From Climacteris rufus (Eukaryota; Chordata; Aves; Passeriformes; Climacteridae), in contig VZRZ01002554.1 of the NCBI GenBank assembly GCA_013398175.1, positions 847,108 through 911,107 on the forward strand: DNA of 64,000 nucleotides, given 5' to 3'. Position 1 is the stretch's first letter; every line of letters begins with the position of its first letter. Below the pieces are notes generated by a model. The model did not search any database. It saw only the letters and a program-made list of their open reading frames with translations, and was not told the origin of the DNA. Below are positions 13,101 through 26,000 of the stretch, piece by piece. The position numbers and the translations under genes are program-made.

Positions 13101-13726
13101 TGGTTCAGAGTCACACAAATAGAAATCAGTCACAAATCTGTGAAAATATAATAAAAGGACTGTCTTCCTGTGTGATGTAGTAGCTGCAAGGCAGTGAGAT
13201 CTCGGAGCCTTTCACCCTCAAAGGTTTTGGAACCAACGTGGTGCAGGCTTCTGCAGGGTCACAAGGATTGACAAATATACCTGAAATCACACCTGTGTTT
13301 GTGTCCTTTGAAATGGCTGAGATGGATGTCCTGGAGGTAGAGGTTTTAATGTGAATTAGTCTGACTGTGCGCAGCTCGGGAGCCTGCTGAGGAACATGGC
13401 AGGGACACGCTATCTCTTTCCATCCAATGGCATGACAAGTTCATCTGAAGAGGCTATAGAATGCTGCTACTGTTGGTAAGGAACACCAAAACTTGTGTCC
13501 ATCACTGTTCCTGGAGGCTTAAGCTCCAGGATAAAATTCTTTGGTGTTTCTCTGCCTCCGCGTAGGTTATCTAAAACTGCCAAGTGGTAAAGTAACCATT
13601 TGTAGAGGACTGGAAGCATTTGCTGAATGCTGACTCATGGCTTCAGTCCCCTGTTGACAAACACACAACTCTGATTCCCGCTGTGTGAGATGAAAGGAGC
13701 AAAGAGATTTACACTGTGGCTACTTC
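10171..13726. other. Non-coding stretch, no gene seen
   Basis: Contains the longest open frame of the window (minus strand, 11613-12092, 159 codons). It has no recognisable domain or signal peptide, is overlapped by a frame on the other strand, and its length is near the chance maximum. No repeats of note apart from a short run of CA at 10256-10278. Confidence 0.65.
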
Positions 13727-13789
13727 TTTGACTGAGTCAACTAAATATTTGACTGAGTCAACTAAATATTTGACTGAGTCAACTAAATA
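13727..13789 (+). repeat. Three exact 21-bp tandem repeats, each with an AP-1 site
   Basis: Three identical 21-base units start at 13727, 13748 and 13769. Each contains TGAGTCA, the AP-1 (FOS/JUN) consensus, at 13733-13739, 13754-13760 and 13775-13781. Each site sits in the near-palindrome TTGACTGAGTCAA and is followed by CTAAATA. The 21-base period is two turns of the DNA helix, so the three sites would lie on the same face. Exact identity of the units suggests recent duplication or selection. Regulatory activity is inference. Confidence 0.9.
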
Positions 13790-14380
13790 ATCTAGTACAT
13801 CTGTGTCTTCTCCTGTGGATAAGCCTAAATCGTATTAATAAGCCATTATTTTTTGAGTAATCACAACCAGCTAGCATCTTCTGTCCCTCACTGACCTCTG
13901 TATGAACACTGATTTCAAATATATGCCCAAATCTTGTATAACGAACATGACTAGGCAGTCTTTTGATGTCATTCCTGGTTTATGTAGAGCACAGCACCTC
14001 AGCAATCCTTTATTGCTAATGATTCCTTAAAATGACCATGTGTGCATGCAATAAAAATATCACACAACACTGACAGCAATATGTTGGTAGTCCTGTCCCA
14101 AGGAATCTGACAGATGCTTTTATTTTTATATTTTTTTGTTTACATTGTGATTTAAAGAAAAAAAACAACCCTACCCCAAGCCCCAGTAATTGAAACAAAA
14201 AATATTCAATATTATAGGCAACTGCTCCAGTCATCTGGAGACATATGCAGCAACCCATTGAAACTCATGGAGTGGATGATGGAACAAAATGACTCACTTT
14301 GGAGCTTTGACCAGTCTCGCAGAGATAATGTCATTATTCAAACATGACCAGCACTTCTGTCTAGCAGATGAAGCCTGCGG

Positions 14381-14490
14381 CATTGGAGTCAGAAGGGCTG
14401 GGTTGCTCTCCCAGTTCTGGTGTTGGCTTGCTGCTGGATTCTGGACAAGTCCTTCTTCTCCATTTGGAAAGAAAAAGAAAAAGGAAAATA
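14381..14490 (+). mobile_element. MIR/CORE-SINE-like relic
   Basis: The order of segments follows the core of MIR-type SINEs: a block like 'ATTGGAGTCAGA..GGCTGGGTT', then 'TCCCAGTTCTG', a 'CTTGCTG' block, 'CTGGACAAGTCCTTC' and a purine-rich end with AATAATAG. Match is by memory of the family consensus and is imperfect, as expected for an ancient insertion. The A-box/tRNA-like head is not clearly preserved, so this is an internal fragment. Ancient MIR copies occur in birds as well as mammals. Confidence 0.55.
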
Positions 14491-14587
14491 ATAGCATGGG
14501 TATGGAGAGTTTGGAAATCATATAAAGTAAGAGGAGCTGAGTGTAACTGCTACAAAACAGTGTCTATGGAAGCACTGTGGTATGTTT

Positions 14588-14607
14588 GCATGGGCCCAGG
14601 CCCATGC
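14588..14607. repeat. Perfect GC-rich inverted repeat with adjacent EGR-like site
   Basis: Arms of nine bases (14588-14596 GCATGGGCC and 14599-14607 GGCCCATGC) are exact reverse complements around a two-base spacer. Directly after it, GCGTGGGCA at 14608-14616 matches eight of nine bases of the EGR1 site GCGTGGGCG. A GC-rich cruciform-capable palindrome stands out in AT-rich surroundings. Confidence 0.85.
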
Positions 14608-17600
14608 GCGTGGGCACAGACGCAGGCTGACTGCCAGGGAAGGAACTTGCTCATTGCCTTAAATTGGGCCCAAGCTCTTGTCCACATGCATCTGCATAAG
14701 TAGGAACTGTAGATGATGCCCTAGGCTACAGTCCATCCCATCAAGAGTTATTCCAAGTTTAGTCTGTCCTAAACCCAAGCACAGGCATTTTAAGCTGAGT
14801 GCAGCCAACAGTGGGATAGAGCTATAAGCTACAGGGTCCTTAATTCTGTTCTCAAACTGCTCTTCACCCTATGGTTTGGACTAACTTCTTAGAGAATGCT
14901 GTCTCAGAACATCTGCAGGGGACTCCCTCGCACTGATGAGTTGAAGAAATTACAGAACCCAAGGGGAGAGTGTCTGTGTGGTGGGGGAGCAGATGAGTGA
15001 CCCTGGCCAGCCTGGCACTTCCTCCAGGTCAGCACGGAGAATGTGGCTGGAGGGTGGGCTGGGGACCCACCAGCCGGGCTGTCAGTGGTCCTCGGCAGAA
15101 GGATCTGTGCATAGTGTCAGCTACCTTGCTCCACCATGGGGCTGCTGGATACAGAAACAGCCAGCCATAGGCTGGGTCATCCAACTGGCTGTTCAGCAGA
15201 GCCAGCTCTTGGAGCAGAGCTTTCCTCAGAGAACAGCCCTGGCTGGGGAAATTTATCTGATCTTTTTTTGCTCTGTATAAACACTGAACCTGTGTTTCAG
15301 TTGAAGGACTTGTTTCCCATTGGCTTTGTTCTATCTTGTGCTTTCCTACAGGAGTGACATTGCAAAAGGTACCTCTTTCTCCTTTCTCTTAAATGCCTTT
15401 CCAGATTTGCACCATCCCAGCCCTACAGGCAGGCTGCCTACTCATATTTAAAGACACAGTACACAGAAACCAGAATTACAGCTGTGCAGCCCACGCACTC
15501 ATGTCTGCAGGACAAAAGTGCATCAGTGGAGTGCAGGAGGCAATGAACAACTTTTTTCCTTCCTTTTTTTTTCTTTCAGGTGTTATATGATGAAATGGAG
15601 ATATGTAAGAACCACAGGAAGCATTTATTTTAAGTACAAGCTAATGCCATGAATGTTATTTGCATTAGATGACAGCCCAGTGTACCACAATATGAATAAG
15701 GAAAGGAAAAACTAGTGTTTTCTTGATGGGTAAATCTCTCTGTTGCTTTCTCAGGTTTCCTATCAATACCAATTTACATTCCCTTGCAGATCATTAAGGA
15801 TGTCAATAGGTAATAGAGAACATCAGGGAGGGTTCAGAATTACAAGAGGGCTTGTGAGTAGATGCTGACATATTTCTGGGGGGCAGGAAGTGGGTGGGTG
15901 CAGGAGCTGAGAAAGGAGGTGTTGGTCTGGCTGATATGTATTTCCCTTGATGTATAGCTGGTAATTTAAGCCCATCAATGTGAAATCAGTTTTGATATAA
16001 TGAAAACAATGCTCTCTTTGTTCAGCTGCAAAGGAAAGACAAGCAGGCAGGCAGAAGCAAAATATTCTAGCACAAATATCCTGCTGGTTATCAGGCAGAT
16101 AGAGAGAATCAGGCAGAGGATAACCTCTGTTTCAAATGGTCAGTGTCCTGGCAAATATCAGCATGAGTAACTGGAGTTCATCAGCCTGTACTTACAACTG
16201 GCTACAGAATCCTCTACCCAGACATGGAGTGTTATCTTGAATTAAACTCTCAACCACCTGAGCACCTCAAGTGAAGTGTGATTAAGCGTCCTGCTGACCA
16301 GCTGCTCCTTTCAGCTGAGAGTGACCTGCTTCTCAGTAGTGGGTAAAAATCATTTCTATATAATGTAAAATTGGCATCCTGCCAGGAAATAACCATTCCC
16401 TCCTTTTGCCCAGTGTGTCACAGACCTGCTCATGGCATCTACGACTGGGAGGCTCAGTTGGTCTCATCTGAAAGTTGCTGCCTCCCAGACATGGTTCAGA
16501 AATATCAGCAGTTTGGTCATAAAATCCTAATCTCACTTCCCAGGATTTCAATGGGAGCTTGCTTGATTGTCTGCTCACACTTTGCTTCATCTTCACTCAG
16601 GCAATGCCTGCAGAAGGGATGTGGAGATCTCAAGCTGGAGATCTGTAAGGAACATGGAGTAGTTGAGCCAAGAGTGGCCACCAACTTTGCTACCTAGCCT
16701 ACAGCAGGAGTAAATTTGGAAGGCCCAAAGGTACCTTCATGATGTCACAAAAAAAATCCTGGAATGTGACTTGGTTGTGTACAGGATAGGCAAGTGAAAA
16801 GTGGTCTCTCAAAAGATGTATCAAACAACAATCCCTTGTTCTCTCCCTACAAAGAAAAGACCACCCACAGAGAAAGAGAAGTCATCATTTTCATTAATCA
16901 GAGGGCTAGTTTAGTCTCTGCTGTTCAAATTGGATGACAATTTCTCCTGCATCCTAAATTACAGAGAGGATGTAACTTCTGGATTAACTGGGTTTTGACA
17001 TCCCCACCCCATTGCTCACCCCTTCCCTCCTGGCAAGGATGACAGCAACAAGCACCACCCAACTCCTGCATTAAGGGTTATCCAATACAGGGAACTTTGG
17101 TGGCTGTGTGAACGTGGTTTCTCTGGTATGAGAGAAGAGGCCCATTTAGATTCAAGCCAGAGTCAACATGACTCATTGGCTCATACATCCTTCACTGCAG
17201 GGCTCAGGAGGTCACTGCAGGTTCAAGTCTCACACTGGGGCTTGGAATGGTACTTCACACTGTGGGGAAGGGAGGGGAGATGCTGAGCTCCTGGAGGTGC
17301 TTCCTATTGCAGGAGAGAGAGATTTTAATCTGAGATCCCTGCTGGCAACTCTTCCAAAAGTGAATTAATTACACCAGGGCAGATTCATCCCTGGTGGGGG
17401 TTCCTTTAACTTCAACGTGCCTGTCGTGGGGTTGATTCTATTGTTATTTTGGAGGAGCACCGTGTGCTATTTGTTTCTTTTTGTTGTTGTTGGTTTTGGG
17501 TTCTTTATTATTTTTTAGGGGTTTTTGGGTGACCTGGTCTTCTGGCTCATGTCCACTCTGGCAGCCAAACAGGTTCCAGCAGCCAAAGGTGTGTGTGTTT

Positions 17601-17717
17601 GCATGAGCCTTCCAGAGGTGCTGCACAAGCTTCTGGCCCGGCTAAATCATGACTTTGTTGCTTTGCAAACCTTTTCCTTTTACCTTTCTTCTAGGACTGG
17701 AGGAGAGGGGAAAAGGG

Positions 17718-17758
17718 TATATAGATCATCTGTCCCTCCTTTTCCCAGCCATGCAAAT
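17718..17758 (-). promoter_or_regulatory. Octamer plus TATATA pair, possible minus-strand promoter core
   Basis: Read on the minus strand, a perfect octamer ATTTGCAT (17758-17751) is followed 27 bases later by TATATA (17723-17718). An octamer a short distance upstream of a TATA box is a known promoter layout. Both motifs are short and the octamer occurs elsewhere in the window (34450, 39117, 45305), so chance pairing is plausible. No exon is visible downstream. Confidence 0.15.
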
Positions 17759-19690
17759 GTTTAACACAGAATAAGTGTTGGAAGAGCCACATCTGTGCCT
17801 CCTTCCCTGCAACTCTGGCTCTTCGCTGCTTTTCCATCACCAGTTCTAATTTTTACATTGCTTCCTTTTTCCAGAGAAATGCAGGAAGGTGCAGCAACTC
17901 GGGGGAAGCTGTTCCTGAACAGCTACAGGCTCAGCAGGGGACAAGGGCTCATCAGCTAGACCCTTCTCTTCTGTTGTTTCAAAGGTCTTGTTGAAGCTTG
18001 ATTAAATGGTCTTTTGCAGAGCGATGACAGCTGAGAAATGCACAGAAAAGACGGAGAACTTTCTCAGCAAGCTCTGATGGTTTAAGCTCCTTTGTCTTGA
18101 TGAAATGGAAGGAAGCCTTTCATCCCTCTAGATCAGTTCAGTTGGCAAGTTGGCAGTGAAACACAGTCAGCTTTGGGTGAAACCCAGGATTGTGTACAAG
18201 GAGGGATGAAAGTCCCAATTTCTGAGCAAAATGGTGACAAATTGAAAGGTAAAGGTGAATGTTAGAGTTGTCTTATCACAGCTGGGAGACTTCTGCTCTG
18301 GGAAAGGGGTCTCCATGGAGTTAATTCCAAAAGCTTTCCAGCACCTGGTCTTAGAGCATCATCTAAAAATGACAGAAAAGTGGGATCTCTTGGATTCTCT
18401 CTTTGTAGAAATATGCTGAAATATGAAACAACTTTCCTTACAGGCCCAACCTCTGGGTGTAGAGTAATCAGTAAAAAGTATCCAACCCTCAGCTTCTGCT
18501 GCTTCTCCCTCCCAAGTGGCCCCCTTTTTCTATCCTCTCAAAATAATCCCAGTGAGCTGCCTCCATGATCAATTTGAATTTTCTTCTTTACTCTTTTTGA
18601 AGCAAATGGGAGTTACCATTCACCCCGTTTGTCAGTTACCCACTAATAACATTGAATCTATCCACTGATCAAAATTGACAGAGGATGAAAAGAAGTATTG
18701 TGTTTCTACTATTATCGGGAAAATGGGCAACTAGGGTAGAGAGAAGAGAAACCTTCTGAAGGGAAAAGTTACAGCTGGGAAAACTTTTTAAACACCAGAA
18801 ACATCAGAGAATATGTGAGAAACTATTACAGAAGAATGAAAGCATCGAAGAACTGCAAAACTCAGGGCAACATTGTGCCTCAGAATCCATGCTCAGTCAT
18901 TTCTGCTCTTCACAGAACTGATAGTTTCTGAAGCAATTGCACAGCAGATTTGTCTGGCTGCTGCCTACCTGTCTCAATCCTCATTTTCCTCTTAAAAATT
19001 GTTGCAGGACCATGGGAACAGAAATTGTTCAAGAGAACAATCCAAGGGACTACCACTTTGGGAGAGACCTCATGGTATCTGGACAGCCAGTTCATTTTAA
19101 AGGGCAATGAAGTGGGTCAAAGCCTTCATTTGAATGGGGAGGAGTAAAGATGGGTCAAGCCAAGTTTGTTTGCATTAAGTTTGTCAGTGCCCACAGATGA
19201 TGCTGACTGGAGATTTTTAGTCTCCCTTTTATGTCATTAGAGCTGAGGCCAGAGGTTAAACATGATGTTAGTGCAATAAGACCCATTGGCAGGATTTTGC
19301 CAGACCTGTTTTCCTGTCAGATTTGCCACAGGATGGACAAAGGAGGATCTTCAGTGAGGCTTGCTCTTACAGAGTTAATGTATTTTACAAGGAAAGTTGC
19401 CATCCCTCAAGGTTGTTTTATCTCTTAGTTACATGAATTCTAGGAAAGCAAAGATTCTTTCCAAGTAAGTTGCTGGTTTATCCAAGCGATGGTGTTACAG
19501 AAATTGTTGTGTAGGATCCAGGTCTTTCCAGGGTATAGTGAGTGTGTGTGGTGTTTAGATTTAGGCTGCATGCTGCCAAGCTACTGACTCCCGTTTTTCT
19601 TCCTTTTTTCCCACCCTCTCTCCCCTAAATCACAAGTCTAAGAAAAATAAATAAGAATAATAAATAAATAGATGAAAGTGGAAACATTCC

Positions 19691-20045
19691 CAAACCTGTT
19701 ATCACAGAGGCAGTTTCTGTCCAGACCATGTCAGTTTCACGGCGAGGCTTGGAATTGTCAATTCTCATTACTTTCCAGCGTTGAGTGCAGGAGGAGAGAA
19801 TTTCAATCTCTGCTTTCCAGAATCAAACCCTCTGTTTAATGTGGTAGGGAAAGTTGAGATGAAATATAGGTCTCAGGGGACTTTTCCTGTGTGAAAGCTT
19901 ATTACAGCTGTAACAAAACCTTCTAATCGGAACGGATTCTGTTACATGCATGATATTCTGGTCTTGGGCAGGGTGGGGAGAAATGAGAAAAAGACGACAA
20001 AAAGCTTTAAAAGCAATTAAATGACAAATGCATTCATTCCTTGCC
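19691..20045. promoter_or_regulatory. Candidate cis-regulatory block
   Basis: Non-repetitive sequence with no long open frame and several CpGs retained (for example in 'TCACGGCGAGG' and 'TCGGAACGGATTC'), unlike its neighbours. It contains GATA-type and homeodomain-type words, including ATGCATGATAT and AAGCAATTAAATG. Retained CpGs plus mixed composition can indicate constraint. There is no direct proof of function. Confidence 0.2.
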
Positions 20046-23000
20046 TCCTCCTCCTCACTGCCTGCATTTGCTGTTTACACAGAACATTTTCTCTTCTGCG
20101 TTTTCTGGGGAACATTTGTAGGAGTTTTGCTGGGTCAGGTTGTTGAACGACATTTTACATTTACAAATCTGGATTCACCTGAAGGAATGGAAAACTGTTT
20201 AGTGGTGTTTGAAATACAGAATCCATATTACCATAGCAAGAGAGCCTAATGGGCTATCTAAACACAATATTCAGTTACAGCTGAAGACAGGGAACCACTT
20301 AAAATGTGTCATGTTGTCCAATGTAATAATAAAGTTGTAGACAGAATAAACCCAAAGGCACAATCCCTGCCCAAAGCAAAATGTCTCTGGGCCTATGCTG
20401 GTTATGTAAATGGCTTCACTAAAGCAATTGAGAGAAATATTAGTGCCAGCCTCTAATGTAGACACATGCAAGTTGTTTTCCTCTGGTTTAGCTTCAATGA
20501 ATTATATTGGCTATAAAAGAGACACAGAGAAAATGTGAGGGGAAAAAGAAAAAGATGTAAAAAGATAAGTGCCCTGCTATTCTGTGGTATGTCCACTGCA
20601 TTGTTCTGCCTTTGTTTCTTGTTCCTTGGGATGGTCTAACAGGACAAATCCACCTCACTGATTCCTTTGGGCATTTTGGGCATGCTATGGGTGCTCTGCA
20701 GCAGGGTGGTTCACACATCAGAAATAACATCTCTTCTGTTTGGAGAGCATGGAAAGGAACAGCATCATCCAGGGACTCATTTTAAGACTTGGAGAAAAGA
20801 GATGTGAGACAGACCCTTGGGTTCTGTACACCTCCCTGACCATGATTTGCTGGATAAGGCTGGGTGCACTTTCACTTGACAGTAGTGAAGTATCTACATT
20901 TACTTGGACAAACACACTTCAGCACACAACACCAGTGATGTTAAACCCTGATAAACTGTAGGTAGATGGAGAGCAATTAAAAGATGCTTCTGTGCTCTTA
21001 AGATTTGGATTCCCACTGGACTCTATTCTTTTGTCTCCTGTAAGGTCTTCTGTATGGATCATCTCTTTTTCATATATCTACTAATTGGCATGAATTTGAG
21101 GAAAGATTAGGAAGCTCCATCTCCAAGGGCTACTGTGACACTACTAAAATAAAAGCAGCAAGTACCCTGGTGGTCAGAGGAAATCCTATAATGATGAAGA
21201 TCCAGGAAAGAGATCAAAAATCATCTGATCCTCTCTGCTATTCATGTGAAACCCTGTCTGCATACTGGGGTTTGAAGGAAGCCATCTCATTTTCCTTCAT
21301 CTCTCCCATGGAGAGTTCCCCTTTTTCTCTCCTCTACTTCCCCCTTATAAATAGAGGGTAGGGGTGGTAAAATTGGAAAGCTGCCTTTAAAGCTGCTGCA
21401 TGCTGTGAAATGCAACTCAGATAATGAATGTTTCTAGCCCAGACAGAGCACTCTCTGAGGGATATTTTTATCTCCACAGTGCCAGAGATTAACTGTACAT
21501 TTGTCTTAATGGTATCACCCCTTAGTGTTAATGGAAGCTATGTGTGTAAATCCCTGGCCATCCAAATGAGAATACACATTGAATGATCACAATAAATCAA
21601 AGTAAATGGAAGACCCCTGCAGAACAAATTCATCCCCAGAGCAACTCCTGAGGCTTTTAGGAAGCTTATGCCAAGCAGGCACAGCAAGAACAAACACGGT
21701 AGATCATGTCACCTGCTTTATGATTTCAAAGTACTCAAAATGATAATACTTCCAGTTCGAACACAGCAATTTACTCTTTTGAAATGATTTGCAAAGGAAA
21801 AACACCACCGATTTGGTAATTTTGGGATCTCTATAGCATTTGGAGAAATGGACGCAGTGGTTCTTTCCAGTCTACTTTCCTCTCAAAAATGAAAATGAAG
21901 GTCTAAAAAAAAGTGATGACTACTGGAAAAGGGAAAATACATTTATTTTCAACTGCTTAGACCTCTTTGGACTGATGAAATTTTGAGAAAATGGGTCTAT
22001 TTAAAACACAAAAGCTATTACATTCTCAGCAACAACTCCAATTCGCTTTTCCAAGAAATACAGGCAAGAGAGACATAAAAGAATAAAGAGACAGAGTGTT
22101 CTTCTGTGTGTGAAGTAGAAACAAATATCACACTGTATAATATATTACTCTTTTGTGCTTCACTTAGGCACTATGGAAGTGAAAGACAGACAAATCATTG
22201 TCCTTTTTTAATTTGTAGATTTTTTTTTTAGGTCAGGAACAGTAATTTAAAGGATGCTGATGAAAACAGGGATGAGTATAAGACAAGAAAGGAGCTTCTT
22301 CTTCCAAAAGAGTCTGTAACTATGCATATGCAGAGACGACCTAGAATTATATTTCAGACTTCATCAGTAACTCTGTGTTTCTTGAAAAATACATTAATTC
22401 CTATTTTCCACATTTTCCAAGTAGAACAGCTTGAGCAGAAAATGAGAACAGGGAAGTTAAATAAATTTGCTGGTTTTCATTGTGAAATAGAGCAAAATGC
22501 AGAAGGGAAGACAGAGAAGGTTATTAACTAAAGAGTAGAAATATTAGTACTTATATTGTTGATGATGGCAGAGAAAATGTCCTCTTATTAAAAAATTACT
22601 CTGAAGTCCTTTTTCATTCTAACAATTCCCCTTCAGTCTTGCTATGCCACTTAGCTTTGAGGATTACTGTGCCTTATAGGTGACAGCAATGACAATCAAC
22701 AGCTTCCTCTTAAAAAATTCCTCATTACAGCTTTGCAAGGAAGAAAGAAAAAAACCCATCTCCCAATGTCTCCATCCAAAGTCACTTGAATCTCATACAT
22801 CAGATATAGCACAGACTATTAGGGAGTTAGGAAATCACCAGTCAATTACCTGGTCATTTTAAGAATACAGCATTTCTATGCTGGTTAAATCTCATCTGGA
22901 ATAACGCATTAGGAAATAGAACTATGTGAAAAACAACAAAAAAACCCTCAAGCTATAACCCGCTATACAGTTTCCCTTTCCATCTCTAGAAGTGGATTAG

Positions 23001-26000
23001 AGATTTGCAGGCTGATGAATGTGAATCCCTCCCTCCCAAACATTAACTTTCCTTGTATGCGTACTTTTGTTCAAACACTTTTCTTTTGATGGATGGGAAG
23101 AGGACTTAGAAATAAATTTCCTAGTTTCATATCTAGGTTTTTGTTCAGCTGTCCTCCAATGTAAAATTAATTCTTTTTCTACTGACTGCTCTTCAGAAAG
23201 ATTGTGGCCATTTTCCATCCCTGAAACTTCTCCATTCTTGTTTCTTTGAGATCTTCTATGAATTTGTGCTATTAAATCCCTTCTGTTTTGTGTAGAAATG
23301 GTTATGAATTTCCTGATTTATCTAGACAAATCCAGGCCACCAAGTGGCCCATGACTCCCTGATTCCTGAATAAAAGTAAAGTTGCTATCAAGAGCAAGAG
23401 GAAACTCTTTAGCACTTTCAAACAATACACCCTGGGTTATATCCCTGCAGAAGTGGAAAAGCCAATGAGTTATGATCTACATCTTAAACACAGCCATGTT
23501 GCAAACTGTTAAAATGTGACCCACTACTTTGAGTTAAATAGAATTATCTGGAACCAAAAGTATTTTGTTATTTTGTAGTTGTTTCCATCTTCTTTCTCTT
23601 CTCCCTGAGTGCAACCAAGACTGAAAGCTCAAGAGCCAACAGTCAAAGAGGGCAGTTCTTGGCCCAAGAGACAATCACGAAATGCTGAATTTGTTGTGAG
23701 ACTAAATTTCTGACCTGTTTCTGCAGTGATGAGAGGATCATGTAAGTCAGCTAGGAATTTGACGGGAGCCTACATCTAAACAGAGAGAGGTTGTGCTGGA
23801 AATTCAGCTAGGCAAGTGCTGTTCGTGTCCATCCATTGAATCCAATAGTACTGAACTTTAAAAAATGGACTTACACAAAGCTCCTTTCTGAAAAACCCAA
23901 GACCTTGGGGACTTCGCTGGGGAAGTAAACAAATGGGGCTTTTTGTTTCCCTAGGAGGAGGGCATGCAGCTAAAAGGCAGCACTCCCATCCTGCCCTCCC
24001 CCTTTGAGCTGGCAGCCCCACCTGTTACGAGGCAGGAGTAATCAGAGAGATGAACGGCACAAGCGGTATTTTTACAGGATGAACCCACCAGGTCAGCTGG
24101 AGGCCTGCTGAAACCCAATATCGAGTTGTGGCTGCAGACAGGCACGATGTGAGGCTTGGGGGAGGAGGGTGCTGAAGGACGGGTGGAGGGAAAGCAGGGC
24201 AGTCCCAAAGGAGGCAGAACTTCACTTGGGAGACTTCTGTTTCACTTTGGTGCCCCTGAAAAATGAATAGTAGGGATTGTTGATTAAATGTGTGAGCCAG
24301 GGCTGGCTGCAGGGGGAGGATAAGGGGAAGCAGTGGGGCAGGAGCAGTAAGAACACCACTCACAGGAACAAAGAGCACATGTGTGTGCAGACATTGTGTG
24401 CCCAGTCCACAGGGGAAGAGGGTCACTCAGAGGTATCTATTTCGTTCATTCACCTGCTTCTCTCTCCTTTTGTGCGTAGTAAACAGAGAACCTTATCACT
24501 TCAGACTTCCCCTTCCTACTCTTCCTGGTACCACCAGCACTGGCCCAGCCCGTTTCTCCCAGGGAAGCCCATTGTACAACCATGACAGAGTTCCCCCTAT
24601 GCCTCTCATGCAGAGTCAGAAACTTGCTGCTGAAGGGGCTGCTTGGGGAATAAACACCTGCAAGGAGCCACAGCTGTGGCGTGAGCTGCTCTCCTAATGC
24701 TCTGTTTAGGATTACAGCACTCCAGAGTATCACATTACCCCAGTGGCTGTACTGAAACCTGGTATTAATTCACATTAGCAAGGATCAGATTTAGCATGTT
24801 GGGAGGGGGAGGACTGTTATTATTGTTTCTAAAACTGCTGGAGCAAACTCCTAGGATTGGTCTTTCATTAATACTGGCAGTGGCCAGAGAAGTTTCTTTG
24901 TTCCTCCACACCCTTGGCTACTCACGGTCTCTGCTCTTGCATGAATGCCTCTAAACACAGCTGCTTGTTTCCATGATGGGGTTACTTGCTTATTTTTATT
25001 TTTGATGTACAAAGTTAGTAACTTTCAAAGCAATTTTCTGGATGTTGTGGAATTGTTCTGGATTGCAGTATAGGGTCTTCAAATACTGGGAGGAGAGTTA
25101 CAGTGTGATGTGGGATCACCTTTTGTCCATGCCCATGATAGATTATCTGAAGACTGGAAAAAGGGAAGGAAGGTCTAAACAGTAAAAACAGTGACACTCA
25201 GATTTGTGCAAGGAGGACATGGAGTCTTCACTGCCAGGGAATTTTGGCATAACTATTCGGTTGATCTGATTTTGTCTTTGGGTAGGAACATCCTACACTC
25301 CCTTCAATATCCCTTTCAAACTGTTTTTTTTTTTATGCAGCCATTTTAAGTGTTAGGTGGAGTTACTTTTCTTCCTTCTTTTCCCTACCCACACCACCTC
25401 TTCTTTACTGAGCATTGCTGAGGCTGTTTCTGTCTGAGGAGCATTCCCCAGGCTTATGAGTGGCACCTAGAGAGCTGTGTTTCTTTGTTCCTGGAGGAAT
25501 TAATGATACAATCATGGTGCTTTTCCAAACCATTTCGCATATGTATAATTGACCCCTGGTTTCAGGTGTTGTTTCTTGAAACCAAGGGAACATAATCATC
25601 AGTAGCAACAACCACTGTTCAGTACAGCCAGTGTTAAATATCACTGGAATGCCCATGTAGAGCCTTGGAACGGATATGAAAAAGGAAGTGAGAAAAGTAC
25701 TTGACTTGAAGCCTTCAGAGGCTGCAAATCACAACCATGTTTTATAATTTTATTTACAGTTTCAGAGTTATCTTGAAATGTCATCATTATAGGCTGTGCT
25801 ACCAAATTCAGAAAAGTATCAATGTTTAGCTAGAGAGGGGCAGACCAGAACAATAGAGCCAGGGACAAGTTGTGTGGTCTCATGCTGTAAACAGTGCCGG
25901 GGTGAAGAACGAGGACTAGCACATTATCTACTGACTACTGTGTGACATTTCATTGTGTAGAGCACAAAATACTTCTGGCATTTGTTAGAATGTCAGCCTT

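Larger units (their letters stand above)
13790..19690. other. Non-coding stretch with one SINE relic
   Basis: Apart from the MIR-like relic at 14381-14490 and the GC-rich palindrome at 14588-14607, about 5.9 kb shows no gene. A pyrimidine tract ending in CAG at 15551-15579 is a good splice-acceptor match, but the sequence after it does not identify a gene. An octamer and a TATATA lie at 17718-17758. A frame at 14978-15280 has no recognisable domain. Confidence 0.6.

Noticed and set aside
13727..13789. CRISPR-like array
   Set aside because: Direct tandem repeats with no spacers between them, in vertebrate-type DNA.
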